Assembly: GCA_016235825.1 (NCBI GenBank)
Contig: JACRIL010000062.1
Location: forward strand, 1 to 42,801
Reading direction: 5' to 3'
Source of the DNA: Planctomycetota bacterium
GTDB taxonomy: Bacteria; Planctomycetota; Phycisphaerae; SM23-33
DNA length: 42,801 bases
A program made the position numbers and the translations under genes. Each line of letters opens with the position of its first letter. The first letter of the stretch is position 1. Below the pieces are notes generated by a model. It did no database searches. It saw only the letters and a list, made by a program, of their open reading frames with translations, and had not been told where the DNA came from. Positions 33,480 through 42,136 of this stretch are shown piece by piece.

Positions 33480-34856
33480 ATGGCTACGACAATGGGACCG
33501 AGTGCCGGCAAGGGAAAGGTTTTCTTCGACAGGGCTGACCAGGTCGCCGAAACCAACAACTGGGACTTCGCGATAGAGCTGTATCTCCAGGGCATCGAGC
33601 GCGAGCCGGAGAACATGGAGCGCGGCCACAAGCTGCTGCGCGAGGTTGCCCTCAAGCGCAAGGCCGCCGGCGGCAAGAACCCCAGCATGATCGAGCAGCT
33701 CAAGCACCGCCCTTCGTCGAAGAATCCCGTCGAAAGTCTCGTGAACGCCAGCCATCTTCTGGCCAAGGAGCCGGGAAATCCCGGCTTCATGGAGCAGGTG
33801 CTCAGCGCCGCCCGGGCCCTGAATCTCCGGGCGCTCATAAAGTGGATGAGCGACATCCTTCTGGAGGCGATGAAACTGGCGACAAAACCCAGCAGGAAAG
33901 TGCTGGAGTCGCTCATCGACGCCTACCGGCTGGTGGAAGACTACATCCCGGCGATCACCGCCTGTGAAATACTCAAGAAAGCCTTCCCGAACGACCTGAA
34001 TGTCGACGACCTGATGCGGAATCTTTCGTCGATGTACACCATCAAGAAAGGCCAGTACGACAAGAAGGATGTGGATTTCCTGGAAAAGGTCGTGAACAAG
34101 GAGGCCCAGCGGGACGGCATCGAGGCCGACGCCCTGGTCAAATCCGACGATTATCTTCAAAGGCAGATCGAAAAGGCCCGTTCGGACTATCTGGCCTCGT
34201 CGAACGTGCCGGGCAAGGTCAACGCCTTTGCCGACGCCCTTATTCATAAAGAGGAGGACAGTTACGAGAACGAGGCCATCGACGTGCTCGCCAAGGCGCA
34301 CAAGGAACTCGGGGCATACCAGTTCAAGATGCGGATAGGCGACATCAAGATCAGGCAGATGACCCGCCGCCTGCACAAGCTTCAGGAGCAGAAGGAAAAG
34401 GCCGCCGCCGACCAGCAGTACAAGGCCCTGCGGGCGTTCGAGCTGGAAGAGTACGCCGAGCGGGTGACCAACTATCCGACTGACTTGGGCATCAAATTCG
34501 AACTGGGCCGGCGGCAGTTCGAGGCCGGCAAATACGACGAGGCGATCGCCTCGCTCCAACAGGCCCAGCGCGATCCGCGCAGGGGCGTCAACGCCGCCGT
34601 TCTGCTGGGCCAGGCGTTCTCGCGAAAGGGCTGGCTCAAGGAAGCCTCCGAAACATTCGAGCGGGCGCTCCAGACAGTCGATACCGAGGAAAAGGCCAAA
34701 AATCTTCGCTACGCCCTGGGCGACGTCCTTGAAAAACAGGGGAATCTGGCAAAAGCGCAGGAGCAGTTCTCGCTGGTCGCCCAGATCGACTTCAATTATC
34801 AGGACGTCCGCCAGCGGCTTGACAGCCTGCGGAAAAAACAGGCCGGCCAGCCGTAG
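33480..34856 (+). CDS. Tetratricopeptide-repeat protein
   Basis: A 458-residue soluble protein without signal peptide. The first TPR is at ~15-50 (FFDRADQVAETNNWDFAIELYLQGI), with further units in the middle (ESLIDAYRLVEDYIPAITACEIL) and at the C-terminus (IKFELGRRQFEAGKYDEAIASLQQA, AVLLGQAFSRKGWLKEASETFERAL). A charged, Lys/Gln-rich coiled-coil region spans ~300-335. The role is unknown; TPR solenoids organise complexes. It begins 90 bases after rsmA with an AAGGAAAGAG-type ribosome site, and the GTG of the diguanylate cyclase follows 62 bases after its stop. Confidence 0.82.
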   Translation: MATTMGPSAGKGKVFFDRADQVAETNNWDFAIELYLQGIEREPENMERGHKLLREVALKRKAAGGKNPSMIEQLKHRPSSKNPVESLVNASHLLAKEPGNPGFMEQVLSAARALNLRALIKWMSDILLEAMKLATKPSRKVLESLIDAYRLVEDYIPAITACEILKKAFPNDLNVDDLMRNLSSMYTIKKGQYDKKDVDFLEKVVNKEAQRDGIEADALVKSDDYLQRQIEKARSDYLASSNVPGKVNAFADALIHKEEDSYENEAIDVLAKAHKELGAYQFKMRIGDIKIRQMTRRLHKLQEQKEKAAADQQYKALRAFELEEYAERVTNYPTDLGIKFELGRRQFEAGKYDEAIASLQQAQRDPRRGVNAAVLLGQAFSRKGWLKEASETFERALQTVDTEEKAKNLRYALGDVLEKQGNLAKAQEQFSLVAQIDFNYQDVRQRLDSLRKKQAGQP

Positions 34857-34918
34857 CCGCCGCCAATTTCCTCCCGCGTCGGCGATTTCGGCCGGAACAC
34901 TTTTCAAAAAGAGGACTC

Positions 34919-36013
34919 GTGGAACAGTCGGAACCGACGCTGACGGAAAACGCCTGGCTCTGGCCCGAGCAGATCGCCTCGCGGAAAAGTCTTCTGCGTT
35001 TCACCGGCGAGCACGAGCAGGCATTGCTTGCCCTCAGGCCGGCCATAGCCGATCTGGCCGATTGGATCGATGACGAGTTTCTCCGGCGGCTGGCCGCGCA
35101 CGAGGAAGCCGCCAGGATTCTCGCCGACACCGGCAGCGCGGAGGCGCTGAAAAATCATCTGCGGAAATACGTCCTGGAGTTGTTCGGCGGCGTCTACGGC
35201 GAGGAATACGTCCGCGGCCGCCTGCGGATCGGCCGGACGCACCAGAGGATCGGCGTAACTCCGCAGCTTTACCTGGCTGCAACGGGAACGCTGCTGGACA
35301 TGCTCCGCGAGATAATCTGCCGGCAGGGGCTGGATGAGGCCGGCCGGATAAAAGCCCTGGCGGCCGTCGAAAAAATAATGATCTTCGACGCCATTTTGGT
35401 TCTCGACACGTATATGCACAGCGCCCGGATCGCCCTTCTCAACAAGCAGGACGAAATCCGCCGCTACACCGCCAACCTCGAGGACATGGTGGCCAGGCGG
35501 ACAAGACAGCTGGCGGAACTGGCGATGCGGGACGGACTGACCGGGCTGTACAACCTGCGGAGCCTGCTGGACCAACTGGCCTCGGAGCTTGCCGGGTGCA
35601 AACGCAGGGCGGCTGAATTGTCGCTGGTATATTTCGATCTGGACGGGTTCAAGCATCTCAATTACCTCCGGGGCCATCGGGGCGGGGATAAAATACTTGT
35701 CAGCGTCGCGAGAATTCTCAAACAGGTCTGCCGCGCGTCGGATATTCCCGCCCGCTACGGCGGGGACGAGTTCTGCGCGATTCTGCCGGACACGCCGGCC
35801 GGCCAGGCCGAGGTGTTCTGCCGGCGGCTGATCGAGGCGTTCGACGCCGACGCGACATTGTGCGACAGCGGCACGTCGCTGAGCATAGGCATCGCCCAGA
35901 CCGGCCCCGAAGAATTTTTCGACGCCGATTCGATTATCAGGCTGGCCGACAAGGCGATGTACAAGGCCAAGGAAAAATCCGGCCATGCCATCTGCATCCA
36001 CGGCCGGGATTGA
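34919..36013 (+). CDS. Globin-coupled diguanylate cyclase
   Basis: Makes cyclic di-GMP, probably in response to oxygen or another haem ligand. Residues ~20-170 form a protoglobin-like sensor, with the candidate proximal haem His108 in IGRTHQRIGVTPQLYLAA. A short helical linker (~178-200) leads to the GGDEF domain with the metal motif YFDLDGFKHLN and the active loop RYGGDEFC (GGDEF 281-285). The inhibitory site RASD (272-275) lies exactly five residues before GGDEF, so product feedback is likely. All catalytic features are present. The start is GTG with GAGGA close upstream. The 364-residue length is typical of globin-coupled cyclases. It is convergent with the small hypothetical gene. Confidence 0.9.
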   Translation: MEQSEPTLTENAWLWPEQIASRKSLLRFTGEHEQALLALRPAIADLADWIDDEFLRRLAAHEEAARILADTGSAEALKNHLRKYVLELFGGVYGEEYVRGRLRIGRTHQRIGVTPQLYLAATGTLLDMLREIICRQGLDEAGRIKALAAVEKIMIFDAILVLDTYMHSARIALLNKQDEIRRYTANLEDMVARRTRQLAELAMRDGLTGLYNLRSLLDQLASELAGCKRRAAELSLVYFDLDGFKHLNYLRGHRGGDKILVSVARILKQVCRASDIPARYGGDEFCAILPDTPAGQAEVFCRRLIEAFDADATLCDSGTSLSIGIAQTGPEEFFDADSIIRLADKAMYKAKEKSGHAICIHGRD

Positions 36014-36016
36014 CTG

Positions 36017-36379
36017 CTATTTATCGCCCTGCTCCGGCGGTTTTTCCGCGTCGTTGCGGCCTGTCTCCGCCGGCGAGTCCGATTTGCTGCCTATTTCATC
36101 CATGAATCCGTCAATCACGTCATAATACTCGTCGAGGCCCGCGCCGCCTTCCGCGGCCGCGCCGGCATCGCTTGCCGGTTCAACCCCGGCCTCGTTTTCC
36201 ACATCGCCAACGTCAGGGCCGGCCTGTCCGCCGGGGCCGCCATGCGGGCCGACGGGCGGCTCATCCGTCCTTTTACCCGCAAAGTCAATATCCCCGGCAA
36301 CCAGGCGGACCACGGCGGCAAACTCCCGCCACAGCCTGGCCAGCTTCTCAATCACGACGCGTGTCAGTTTGTCCGGCAA
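36017..36379 (-). CDS. Small hypothetical protein
   Basis: A 120-residue product I do not recognise. The first 35 residues look folded and helical (LTRVVIEKLARLWREFAAVV). The rest is Gly/Pro/Ala/Glu-rich low complexity, with an acidic patch DEYYDVIDGFMDEIG near residue 83. The start would be TTG, with an AAGG ribosome site six bases before it. Coding is plausible because codon use matches the neighbours and no other gene covers the stretch, but the protein could be shorter. It is convergent with the diguanylate cyclase (3-base gap) and divergent from dnaA. Confidence 0.5.
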   Translation of the reverse strand: MPDKLTRVVIEKLARLWREFAAVVRLVAGDIDFAGKRTDEPPVGPHGGPGGQAGPDVGDVENEAGVEPASDAGAAAEGGAGLDEYYDVIDGFMDEIGSKSDSPAETGRNDAEKPPEQGDK

Positions 36380-36432
36380 GTCAGCCTTCGCTTTCCCGGA
36401 CCATTATACTTGCCGCGAGCGAAAAAATCGCT

Positions 36433-36465
36433 TTGACAGTTCCGGTCGCGGCGTGTAGATTCTAC
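36433..36465 (+). promoter_or_regulatory. dnaA promoter with overlapping palindrome
   Basis: A consensus -35 TTGACA (36433-36438), 17-base spacer and -10 TAGATT (36456-36461). An 11-base perfect inverted repeat, GTAGATTCTAC (36455-36465), covers the -10 box and could be an operator. A short hairpin (AGCGA-AAAAA-TCGCT) ends at the -35. The predicted leader to the chosen dnaA start is about 125 bases. Confidence 0.6.
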
Positions 36466-36593
36466 GCAGTTGCCGCATCAGGGATGGTTGACGGCAGGTC
36501 GGCGTGGAAGGGATTGCAGTCGTTAAGTTTTTCCATGATTTGAACCAGACAGTCCGTATTTGCGCCCGCGAGGCGCTTTGGAGAAGCGGCCGA

Positions 36594-37919
36594 ATGTCAA
36601 AAGTGGACCGTGTCCTCTGGCAGAAGATCATCCAGAAGGTCGTGGCCGACGGCGGAAACCTGATCCGCCCGTGGTTCACGCAGCTTGATCCGATCTGCTT
36701 TGACAACGGTCTGCTGGAAATCCAGGCGCCCGGACGGACGGAGGCGGATTATTGCCGGCGGCACGCCCTTGCGCTTTTTACCGAGGCCGCCCAGACCGCC
36801 ACGGGCATGCTGGTCGGCGTGTGTTTTCTGACGGCCGACGAGCGGACCGAAACGGAGGATGAGGCGCAGGCGGTCGCATTGGCGCCCCCGGCCCGAATCA
36901 GCTTCAGCGAGGATTATTCCTTCGACACCTTCGTGGCCGGGCCTTGCAACCGGCTCGCCCATGCCGCGTCCGTGGCCGTCAGCGAATCGCCCGGCAAGAC
37001 GTATAATCCCCTGTTTCTCCACGGCTCCAGCGGCTTGGGCAAAACCCATCTTATCCAGGCCACTTGCCGCAAGATTGTCTCTGACAATTCGCAGGTCAAT
37101 ATCATGTACCTGTCCTGCGAGACCTTCGTGAACCACTTTATCGAGGCGGTCGAGCTGGGCAAGCTTCACGAGTTCCGCTACCGCTACAGGCACGCCGACG
37201 TGCTGGCCGTCGACGATATCCAGTTCCTCTCCGACCACGAGCAGACGCAGGAAGAATTCTTTCACACGTTCAACACGCTTTATCAGTCGCAAAAGCAGAT
37301 ATTCCTGACTTCCGACCGCGGCCCGTCGCAGATTCCCGACCTGGAGGAGCGCCTTATCAGCAGGTTCAACTGGGGCCTGGTGGCCCGGATTGACCGGCCA
37401 TGCTACGAGACGCGGGTGGCCATCGTCCGCAAGAAGGCCCGGCTCCGCAACATCGACCTGCCGGAGGATGTCGTTTGCTTCATCGCCGGCAAGATCGAGA
37501 GCAACACCCGCGAGCTGGAAGGCGCCATCGCCAAGGTCGCCATGCTGGCCCAGGTTTCGGACAAGTCCATTTCGCTGGCCCTGGCTGAACAGGCCCTGGG
37601 CGAGGTGCCGGCCGATTCCGGCAGAGACATAACCATCGAGGATATTTTCAACGCCGTAACAACCCGTTTCGGCGTCCGCCTGGCGGACCTGCAATCCAAG
37701 CGGCGCAGCCGGTCGATCGCATTCCCCCGGCAGGTATGCATGTTCCTGGCCCGACAGCTTACCCGCCACAGCCTCGAGGAGATCGGCGGTTATTTCGGCG
37801 GCAGGGACCATACCACAGTGCTGCACGCCAACCGGACAATCGAGCACATGTGCTCGTCCGACCCGCAGTTTCAGGCTACCATCAATCGCCTGACGGAAGA
37901 TCTTCAGGCCAAAACCTGA
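36594..37919 (+). CDS. dnaA: Chromosomal replication initiator DnaA
   Basis: AAA+ ATPase that binds DnaA boxes and opens the origin. The 441-residue protein has domain I (WQKIIQKVV...), a short linker, and the ATPase domain opening with SFDTFVAGPCNRLAHAA. Walker A is GSSGLGKTH, where most homologues have GGVGLGKTH. Walker B is VLAVDDIQFL, and the sensor stretch TSDRGPSQIPDLEERLISRF follows. Domain IV carries the DNA-binding signature GGRDHTTVLHA. The start at 36594 gives the normal family N-terminus; an in-frame GTG 90 bases earlier (36504) is also possible. Neither dnaN, recF nor gyrB is adjacent. An AT-richer gene-free stretch follows the gene. Confidence 0.95.
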   Translation: MSKVDRVLWQKIIQKVVADGGNLIRPWFTQLDPICFDNGLLEIQAPGRTEADYCRRHALALFTEAAQTATGMLVGVCFLTADERTETEDEAQAVALAPPARISFSEDYSFDTFVAGPCNRLAHAASVAVSESPGKTYNPLFLHGSSGLGKTHLIQATCRKIVSDNSQVNIMYLSCETFVNHFIEAVELGKLHEFRYRYRHADVLAVDDIQFLSDHEQTQEEFFHTFNTLYQSQKQIFLTSDRGPSQIPDLEERLISRFNWGLVARIDRPCYETRVAIVRKKARLRNIDLPEDVVCFIAGKIESNTRELEGAIAKVAMLAQVSDKSISLALAEQALGEVPADSGRDITIEDIFNAVTTRFGVRLADLQSKRRSRSIAFPRQVCMFLARQLTRHSLEEIGGYFGGRDHTTVLHANRTIEHMCSSDPQFQATINRLTEDLQAKT

Positions 37920-38237
37920 TCTGCCGGCAGCCGAGTTTATCTGCCCACAGTCTTCAACATGAATCGGTGGATAGCGTCTGGATAACTTCTTGTTTGGCTT
38001 TACATGATCCAACATATGTCGGCTGCTTTTTCATCCCCGCACCGCGTCGGCCGACCATAAGTGAAATATTGTCAGGCATTTCTCTACCCCGACAACAGGA
38101 TAAACAACACGTTTCCCACGAACCTGTTATTATCAAGTCGTCATTTATCCATTCTTCTTTCAAGCAGTTACAGACTTCAGCAGTGCTTGAATAAACAATC
38201 AACACAACCTGTCAATACTGGCTGCTGAGTTTATATC
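37920..38237. other. AT-rich non-coding stretch after dnaA (possible origin region)
   Basis: A 318-base stretch between dnaA and the convergent M50 protease gene, clearly AT-richer than its neighbours and without a supported gene. It contains one 8-of-9 match to the DnaA box TGTGGATAA (37977-37985) and two 7-of-9 matches (37966-37974; 38145-38153 on the other strand). An AT-only run ends it. This is suggestive of an origin at best; no strict TTATCCACA cluster is present. Confidence 0.3.
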
Positions 38238-39275
38238 TTATATAACAGAAGAACCCGCGTTGTCATCTTCAGATGGTTCTTCCATTGCCTTCTGATTTTG
38301 CAAAAAGGTCTCAGCCGCCCATTCATGTATCGGATGCCGACTTCCACATAAAGGGCATGCTGTTGTGGGATGTATGGCGATACAATTTGGGCATATAGCT
38401 TGGGTTTCAAATGTATCAAATTTATTCCCGCAGCGATCGCAGCGCCAGAAAAGCCCGACCGGAGGATTGGCCTTGCAGACTGGGCAGGCAAAATATATCC
38501 TGCGCGGCGCCTTGTACAGACGCAGCGCTGACAAGGCCTGCCATAGCCCGGCCCAGCAGTTGAGAAGGATAAACACGGCTATCACAACAATCCAGACCAG
38601 CGGCACCTGCCACCAGATTGCCAGAAGAACCATGGCGATAGCGCCCAGAATGCCGACGAGAGCGGCAATAATCAGGCTGATAATAGGCCCAAGGAGAAAC
38701 CAGAGCAGAGCGCGGAATATCTGCCCGCCATCGAGCGGATAGATCGGCAGCAGATTGAAAATCAGCAACGCAATGTTGATGCGCACGATCCAGAAGAAAA
38801 AAGTGTATGCATCGGATTGAACCGCCGGTCTTTCCGGGGGAAGCAGAACCATGCCGAAGACGAAAAAAATCCCGGCGAAGATCAGGTTGACCAGCGGTCC
38901 GGCGAATATGCCCCAGAGCGTCGCGCCAGGGCGAGCGGGAAGCCGCACATATGCGATGCCGCCCAGCGGCCAAAGCAGGATACGATCGGCCTTGCCCCCC
39001 ACCTGCCTCGTGGCCAGCGAATGTCCGAATTCATGCAGCAGCACGAGGCAGAAAAGCGACAGATATTCAAAAGCGCACCACCATAACGAGGTGTAAGTCC
39101 CCTGACGATAGGAAATTTGATATATCGCGACCAGAAACCAGGTCCAGTGCAGGAAGACCGTTATTCCAAAGATGCGGAAGAGACGGATTGAGCCGCCCAT
39201 GGCGGCCGTGCCTTTGGATTGTTGGGGCACTGATGCTTCTTCGGAATTTGTATTGTTTGTGTTCCCGTCTGACAT
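38238..39275 (-). CDS. Site-2-type (M50) membrane metalloprotease with zinc ribbons
   Basis: A polytopic intramembrane zinc protease of 345 residues. The metal motif is HEFGH (His81, Glu82, His85) in a hydrophobic helix, and the third ligand is Asp182 in PLDGGQIFRAL; both lie where rhomboid-like M50 (SREBP/FtsH-independent) enzymes have them. Five to six hydrophobic segments are visible. The C-terminal ~70 residues carry four or more CxxC pairs (CPVC, CDRC, CPNC, CPLC), i.e. cytosolic zinc ribbons that may recognise a substrate or lock its position. The 5' ribosome site is weak. The gene is convergent with dnaA across the AT-rich stretch. Confidence 0.88.
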   Translation of the reverse strand: MSDGNTNNTNSEEASVPQQSKGTAAMGGSIRLFRIFGITVFLHWTWFLVAIYQISYRQGTYTSLWWCAFEYLSLFCLVLLHEFGHSLATRQVGGKADRILLWPLGGIAYVRLPARPGATLWGIFAGPLVNLIFAGIFFVFGMVLLPPERPAVQSDAYTFFFWIVRINIALLIFNLLPIYPLDGGQIFRALLWFLLGPIISLIIAALVGILGAIAMVLLAIWWQVPLVWIVVIAVFILLNCWAGLWQALSALRLYKAPRRIYFACPVCKANPPVGLFWRCDRCGNKFDTFETQAICPNCIAIHPTTACPLCGSRHPIHEWAAETFLQNQKAMEEPSEDDNAGSSVI

Positions 39276-39462
39276 GCCGCAGATTTAACCCGACAATCTT
39301 CCGACGGCAAGACAAATAAGAAAAAGGCATATTTTGACTTGATGGAGATATCTTGCGGTATTCGCGTCATGGAATAATTTACATGTAAAGAAGAAGCCCC
39401 ATTCAAGGAAAATAACCCGCATCCCGGCATATTCCCCGGTTTGATCGGCTGGGCAACAAGCT

Positions 39463-39729
39463 TCAGATCGTCTGCGCTTCGGCGGGTTTGTAAGTCCGCT
39501 TGAGCGGTTTGACGATAAGGCCCATCTTGATGGCCTTGGTCGAGACGTTGATGCGCGTGGGCTTACCGTCAATGACGGCGCGGACCCGCTGCATATTGAC
39601 CTTGAACTGCCGTTTGGTCTTGCCGGTGACTTTTATTCCGACGCCGCCAAGGTATTTAGCCTTGCCGCGGCGGGCATACTGATTGCCGGTGGTGGTCTTC
39701 TTGCCTGTAAACGGACAAACGCGTGGCAT
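39463..39729 (-). CDS. rpmB: Ribosomal protein bL28
   Basis: An 88-residue basic protein of the large ribosomal subunit. It begins MPRVCPFTGKKTTTGNQYARR, matching the start of L28, and carries RQFKVNMQRVRAVIDGKPTRINVSTKAIKMGLIVKP, the family core. The first Cys is retained, but the zinc-type CxxC of some L28 forms is not complete. AGGAG precedes the ATG. The gene lies 111 bases downstream of the EF-G-like gene; 187 bases with no recognisable feature separate it from the M50 protease. Confidence 0.95.
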   Translation of the reverse strand: MPRVCPFTGKKTTTGNQYARRGKAKYLGGVGIKVTGKTKRQFKVNMQRVRAVIDGKPTRINVSTKAIKMGLIVKPLKRTYKPAEAQTI

Positions 39730-39840
39730 AGGTGCGACTCCTGATAGTTCTGTTATTGTCTGTGTTCGCCGAAAACGAACCGGGCAGGCTAACGCGACAG
39801 GCCCGGATTGTCAAGCTCGCGCCTGGTTCGCCGGGGCGGC

Positions 39841-41889
39841 TTATTTATCCTTGTCCTCTTCCCTGGCCTTTTGGTGCGCCGCGACGATCTGGGCCTGGAC
39901 GTTGCCCGGCACGGGTTCGTAGTGGCTCAGTTCCATCGAGTAGCTGCCCTGCCCGCCGGTTACGGAGCGGAGCTGGCTGTTGTATTGCATGACTTCGGCC
40001 AGCGGGGCCTGGGCCTTCACGACGCACATGTTGCCCGGCAGCATGTCCTGCCCGAGTATCCTGCCTCGCCGCCCGGAAAGATCGCTGGCGATGTCGCCCA
40101 TGTAGTTGGCCGGAACGGTTATCTCCATCAAAACGACCGGCTCAAGGATGACGGGCCTGGCTTTTTCGACGGCGTCGAGGAAGGCGTACTTGCCGGCCGT
40201 GCGGAAGGCCACTTCCTTGGAATCGACCGGATGGTGCTTGCCGTCGGTTATCGCGACCCGGATGTCCTGGAGCGGATAGCCGGCGATCGCGCCGGCCTGG
40301 CGGATGTCCGTGATGCCCTTTTCAATGGCCGGCAGGTACTGGCGCGGTATCGACTCGCCGAACAACTCGTCGACGAATTCGTACCCGGCCCCGCGCTCCA
40401 TCGGCTCGACCCGCAGATAGACCTCGCCGAACTGCCCCGCCCCGCCGGTCTGCTTCTTGTGGCGATAGTGGCCGTCGGCCTTGGCCGTGATAGTCTCGCG
40501 GTAGGGAATCTTGGGAGGCTTGGTTTCGACGTCCAGGTCGAACCGCTGGCGCATCTTGGTCAGCATGATCCGCAGGTGTAGGTCGCCTATCCCCGAGATG
40601 ACCGTTTCGCTGGTCTGGCTGTCGCGGGCCATGATGAAGGTAGGGTCTTCCTCGGCCAGACGCGACAGGGCCTCGGAAATCTTCTGCTCGTCGCCGCGGG
40701 CCTTGGGGGTTACCGCCAGCGAGTACATCGGGTGTGGAGTTGGCAGGACGGATGCGAACATCGGCTTGGCCTCGGTGTGCAGCACGTCGCCGCTGTGGAT
40801 GTCGTCGATCTTGGCAAGGGCGATCATGTCGCCGGCGATGGCCTGCTTGATTTCCAGGGTGTCCTTGCCCTGGACCTTGAACAGGTGGCCGACCTTGCCG
40901 CCTTTCTTTTCGTCGCGCAGGACGAACTGCGTCTCGGGCAGGACCGTGCCCTGAAGTATCCTCACCCAGGCCAGCTTGCCGACGAACGGGTCGGCCGTTA
41001 TCTTGAAAGCCAGCCCCACGAACGGTTTTGCCGGATCGCACGCGAAGGCCGCCGGCTGCGAATCGGGCTTTGTCCCGTCTTTGACGATCCGCGCCGGCAC
41101 GTCCAGCGGCGAGGGGAAATATTTGGACGCGAAGTCCATGAATTCCTTTACGCCGACGGCCGACTTCGCCGCCGAGAAGAACACCGGCACCAGCGTGCCG
41201 GCGATCATCGCCTTCGAGAAGGCCTCAGTGAGTTTTTCCGCCGAAATCGTCTCGCCGCCCAGGTAGGCCTCCATGAGTTTTTCGTCGGCCTCGACCACGC
41301 CCTCGACGAGCTTGGTGTGAGCGTCGGCCACGCCGCCAAGGTCGCTGTCGCCTTTTTCGGACGCCATGCAATCCACGATCGACTTTCCGCCCCCTGCCGG
41401 CAGGACGGCCGGCTTGCAGGCCTGCCCGAACGCCTCGGTTATGTTGCCCATCAGGCGCTCGAGGTCCACGTTCTCGGCGTCGATCTTGCCGATCATCAGC
41501 GCCACGGGCATTTTCGCGTCCTGAGCGGCCTTGAAGAGCTTGCGGGTGTTGACCTCGATGCCGGCAGGCGCCGACACGAAAACAACCGCCGCGTCCGCCC
41601 CGTTCATCGCACCGATGGCCCCGCCGATAAAATCGGGATAGCCCGGCGCGTCGATGAAATTGATCAGCTTTCCGTCGTGCTCGACATGCGCCATCGACGG
41701 ATCGACCGAGTGCTTCCGCTCCTTCTCGATGTCGGTGAAGTCCAGCACGCCCGTGCCGTCGTTGACCGAGCCCAGCCTGGTCGTAACCTTCGTGGCGAAG
41801 AGCATCGCCTCGCCGAACGTGGTCTTTCCCGACCCGCCGTGGCCCAAAAATATGATGTTGCGGATGTCCTGCGGTTTTGAAACAGCCAT
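39841..41889 (-). CDS. EF-G-like translational GTPase
   Basis: A 682-residue homologue of elongation factor G. All five EF-G domains appear present: GTPase domain to ~250, the beta barrel with GDMIALAKIDDIHSGDVLHT, and the C-terminal half with GQFGEVYLRVEP and GRRGRILGQDM. The G1 loop is GHGGSGKT (~16-23) instead of AHIDAGKT. The G3 box is DAPG (80-83). The guanine-specificity motif G4 is GKID (~134-137) instead of NKMD. The effector loop lacks the usual EKERGITI and has KERKHSVDPS. These changes match the second, EF-G-like paralogues of some bacteria rather than canonical FusA; its step in translation is uncertain. GGAG ten bases before the ATG supports this start. Confidence 0.86.
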   Translation of the reverse strand: MAVSKPQDIRNIIFLGHGGSGKTTFGEAMLFATKVTTRLGSVNDGTGVLDFTDIEKERKHSVDPSMAHVEHDGKLINFIDAPGYPDFIGGAIGAMNGADAAVVFVSAPAGIEVNTRKLFKAAQDAKMPVALMIGKIDAENVDLERLMGNITEAFGQACKPAVLPAGGGKSIVDCMASEKGDSDLGGVADAHTKLVEGVVEADEKLMEAYLGGETISAEKLTEAFSKAMIAGTLVPVFFSAAKSAVGVKEFMDFASKYFPSPLDVPARIVKDGTKPDSQPAAFACDPAKPFVGLAFKITADPFVGKLAWVRILQGTVLPETQFVLRDEKKGGKVGHLFKVQGKDTLEIKQAIAGDMIALAKIDDIHSGDVLHTEAKPMFASVLPTPHPMYSLAVTPKARGDEQKISEALSRLAEEDPTFIMARDSQTSETVISGIGDLHLRIMLTKMRQRFDLDVETKPPKIPYRETITAKADGHYRHKKQTGGAGQFGEVYLRVEPMERGAGYEFVDELFGESIPRQYLPAIEKGITDIRQAGAIAGYPLQDIRVAITDGKHHPVDSKEVAFRTAGKYAFLDAVEKARPVILEPVVLMEITVPANYMGDIASDLSGRRGRILGQDMLPGNMCVVKAQAPLAEVMQYNSQLRSVTGGQGSYSMELSHYEPVPGNVQAQIVAAHQKAREEDKDK

Positions 41890-42136
41890 TTTCAATTCTC
41901 CAATATCGCTGTTGTCCGACCAAGGCGCCTGTCCGGGCCGGCCGGATGCGACCTTATGCCGCCCGGTTCGCCCTTGAGGCAGATCGCCAAATATATGCCT
42001 TTCCGAACCTGTGGCAAGTCTTTTTCCGGACAGGGCGAAAAGAGGACGGCAAAGAATGCCGCAATGCCATGAACATCTCCGACGTGAGCGGCGGCTTTTT
42101 CCGCGCCGGCCGGGCTGGCACGAAATGGGGCCGGCT

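Noticed and set aside
33474..36001. Long antisense frames over the TPR and diguanylate cyclase genes
   Set aside because: Third-position GC bias creates them; the + strand genes have clear TPR and GGDEF sequences.
40732..41880. 382-codon + strand frame over the EF-G-like gene
   Set aside because: Antisense shadow; the minus-strand protein aligns to EF-G over its full length.
41890..42136. Minus-strand frame between the EF-G-like and Rrf2 genes
   Set aside because: It overlaps the end of the Rrf2 gene in another frame and shows no family features or ribosome site.
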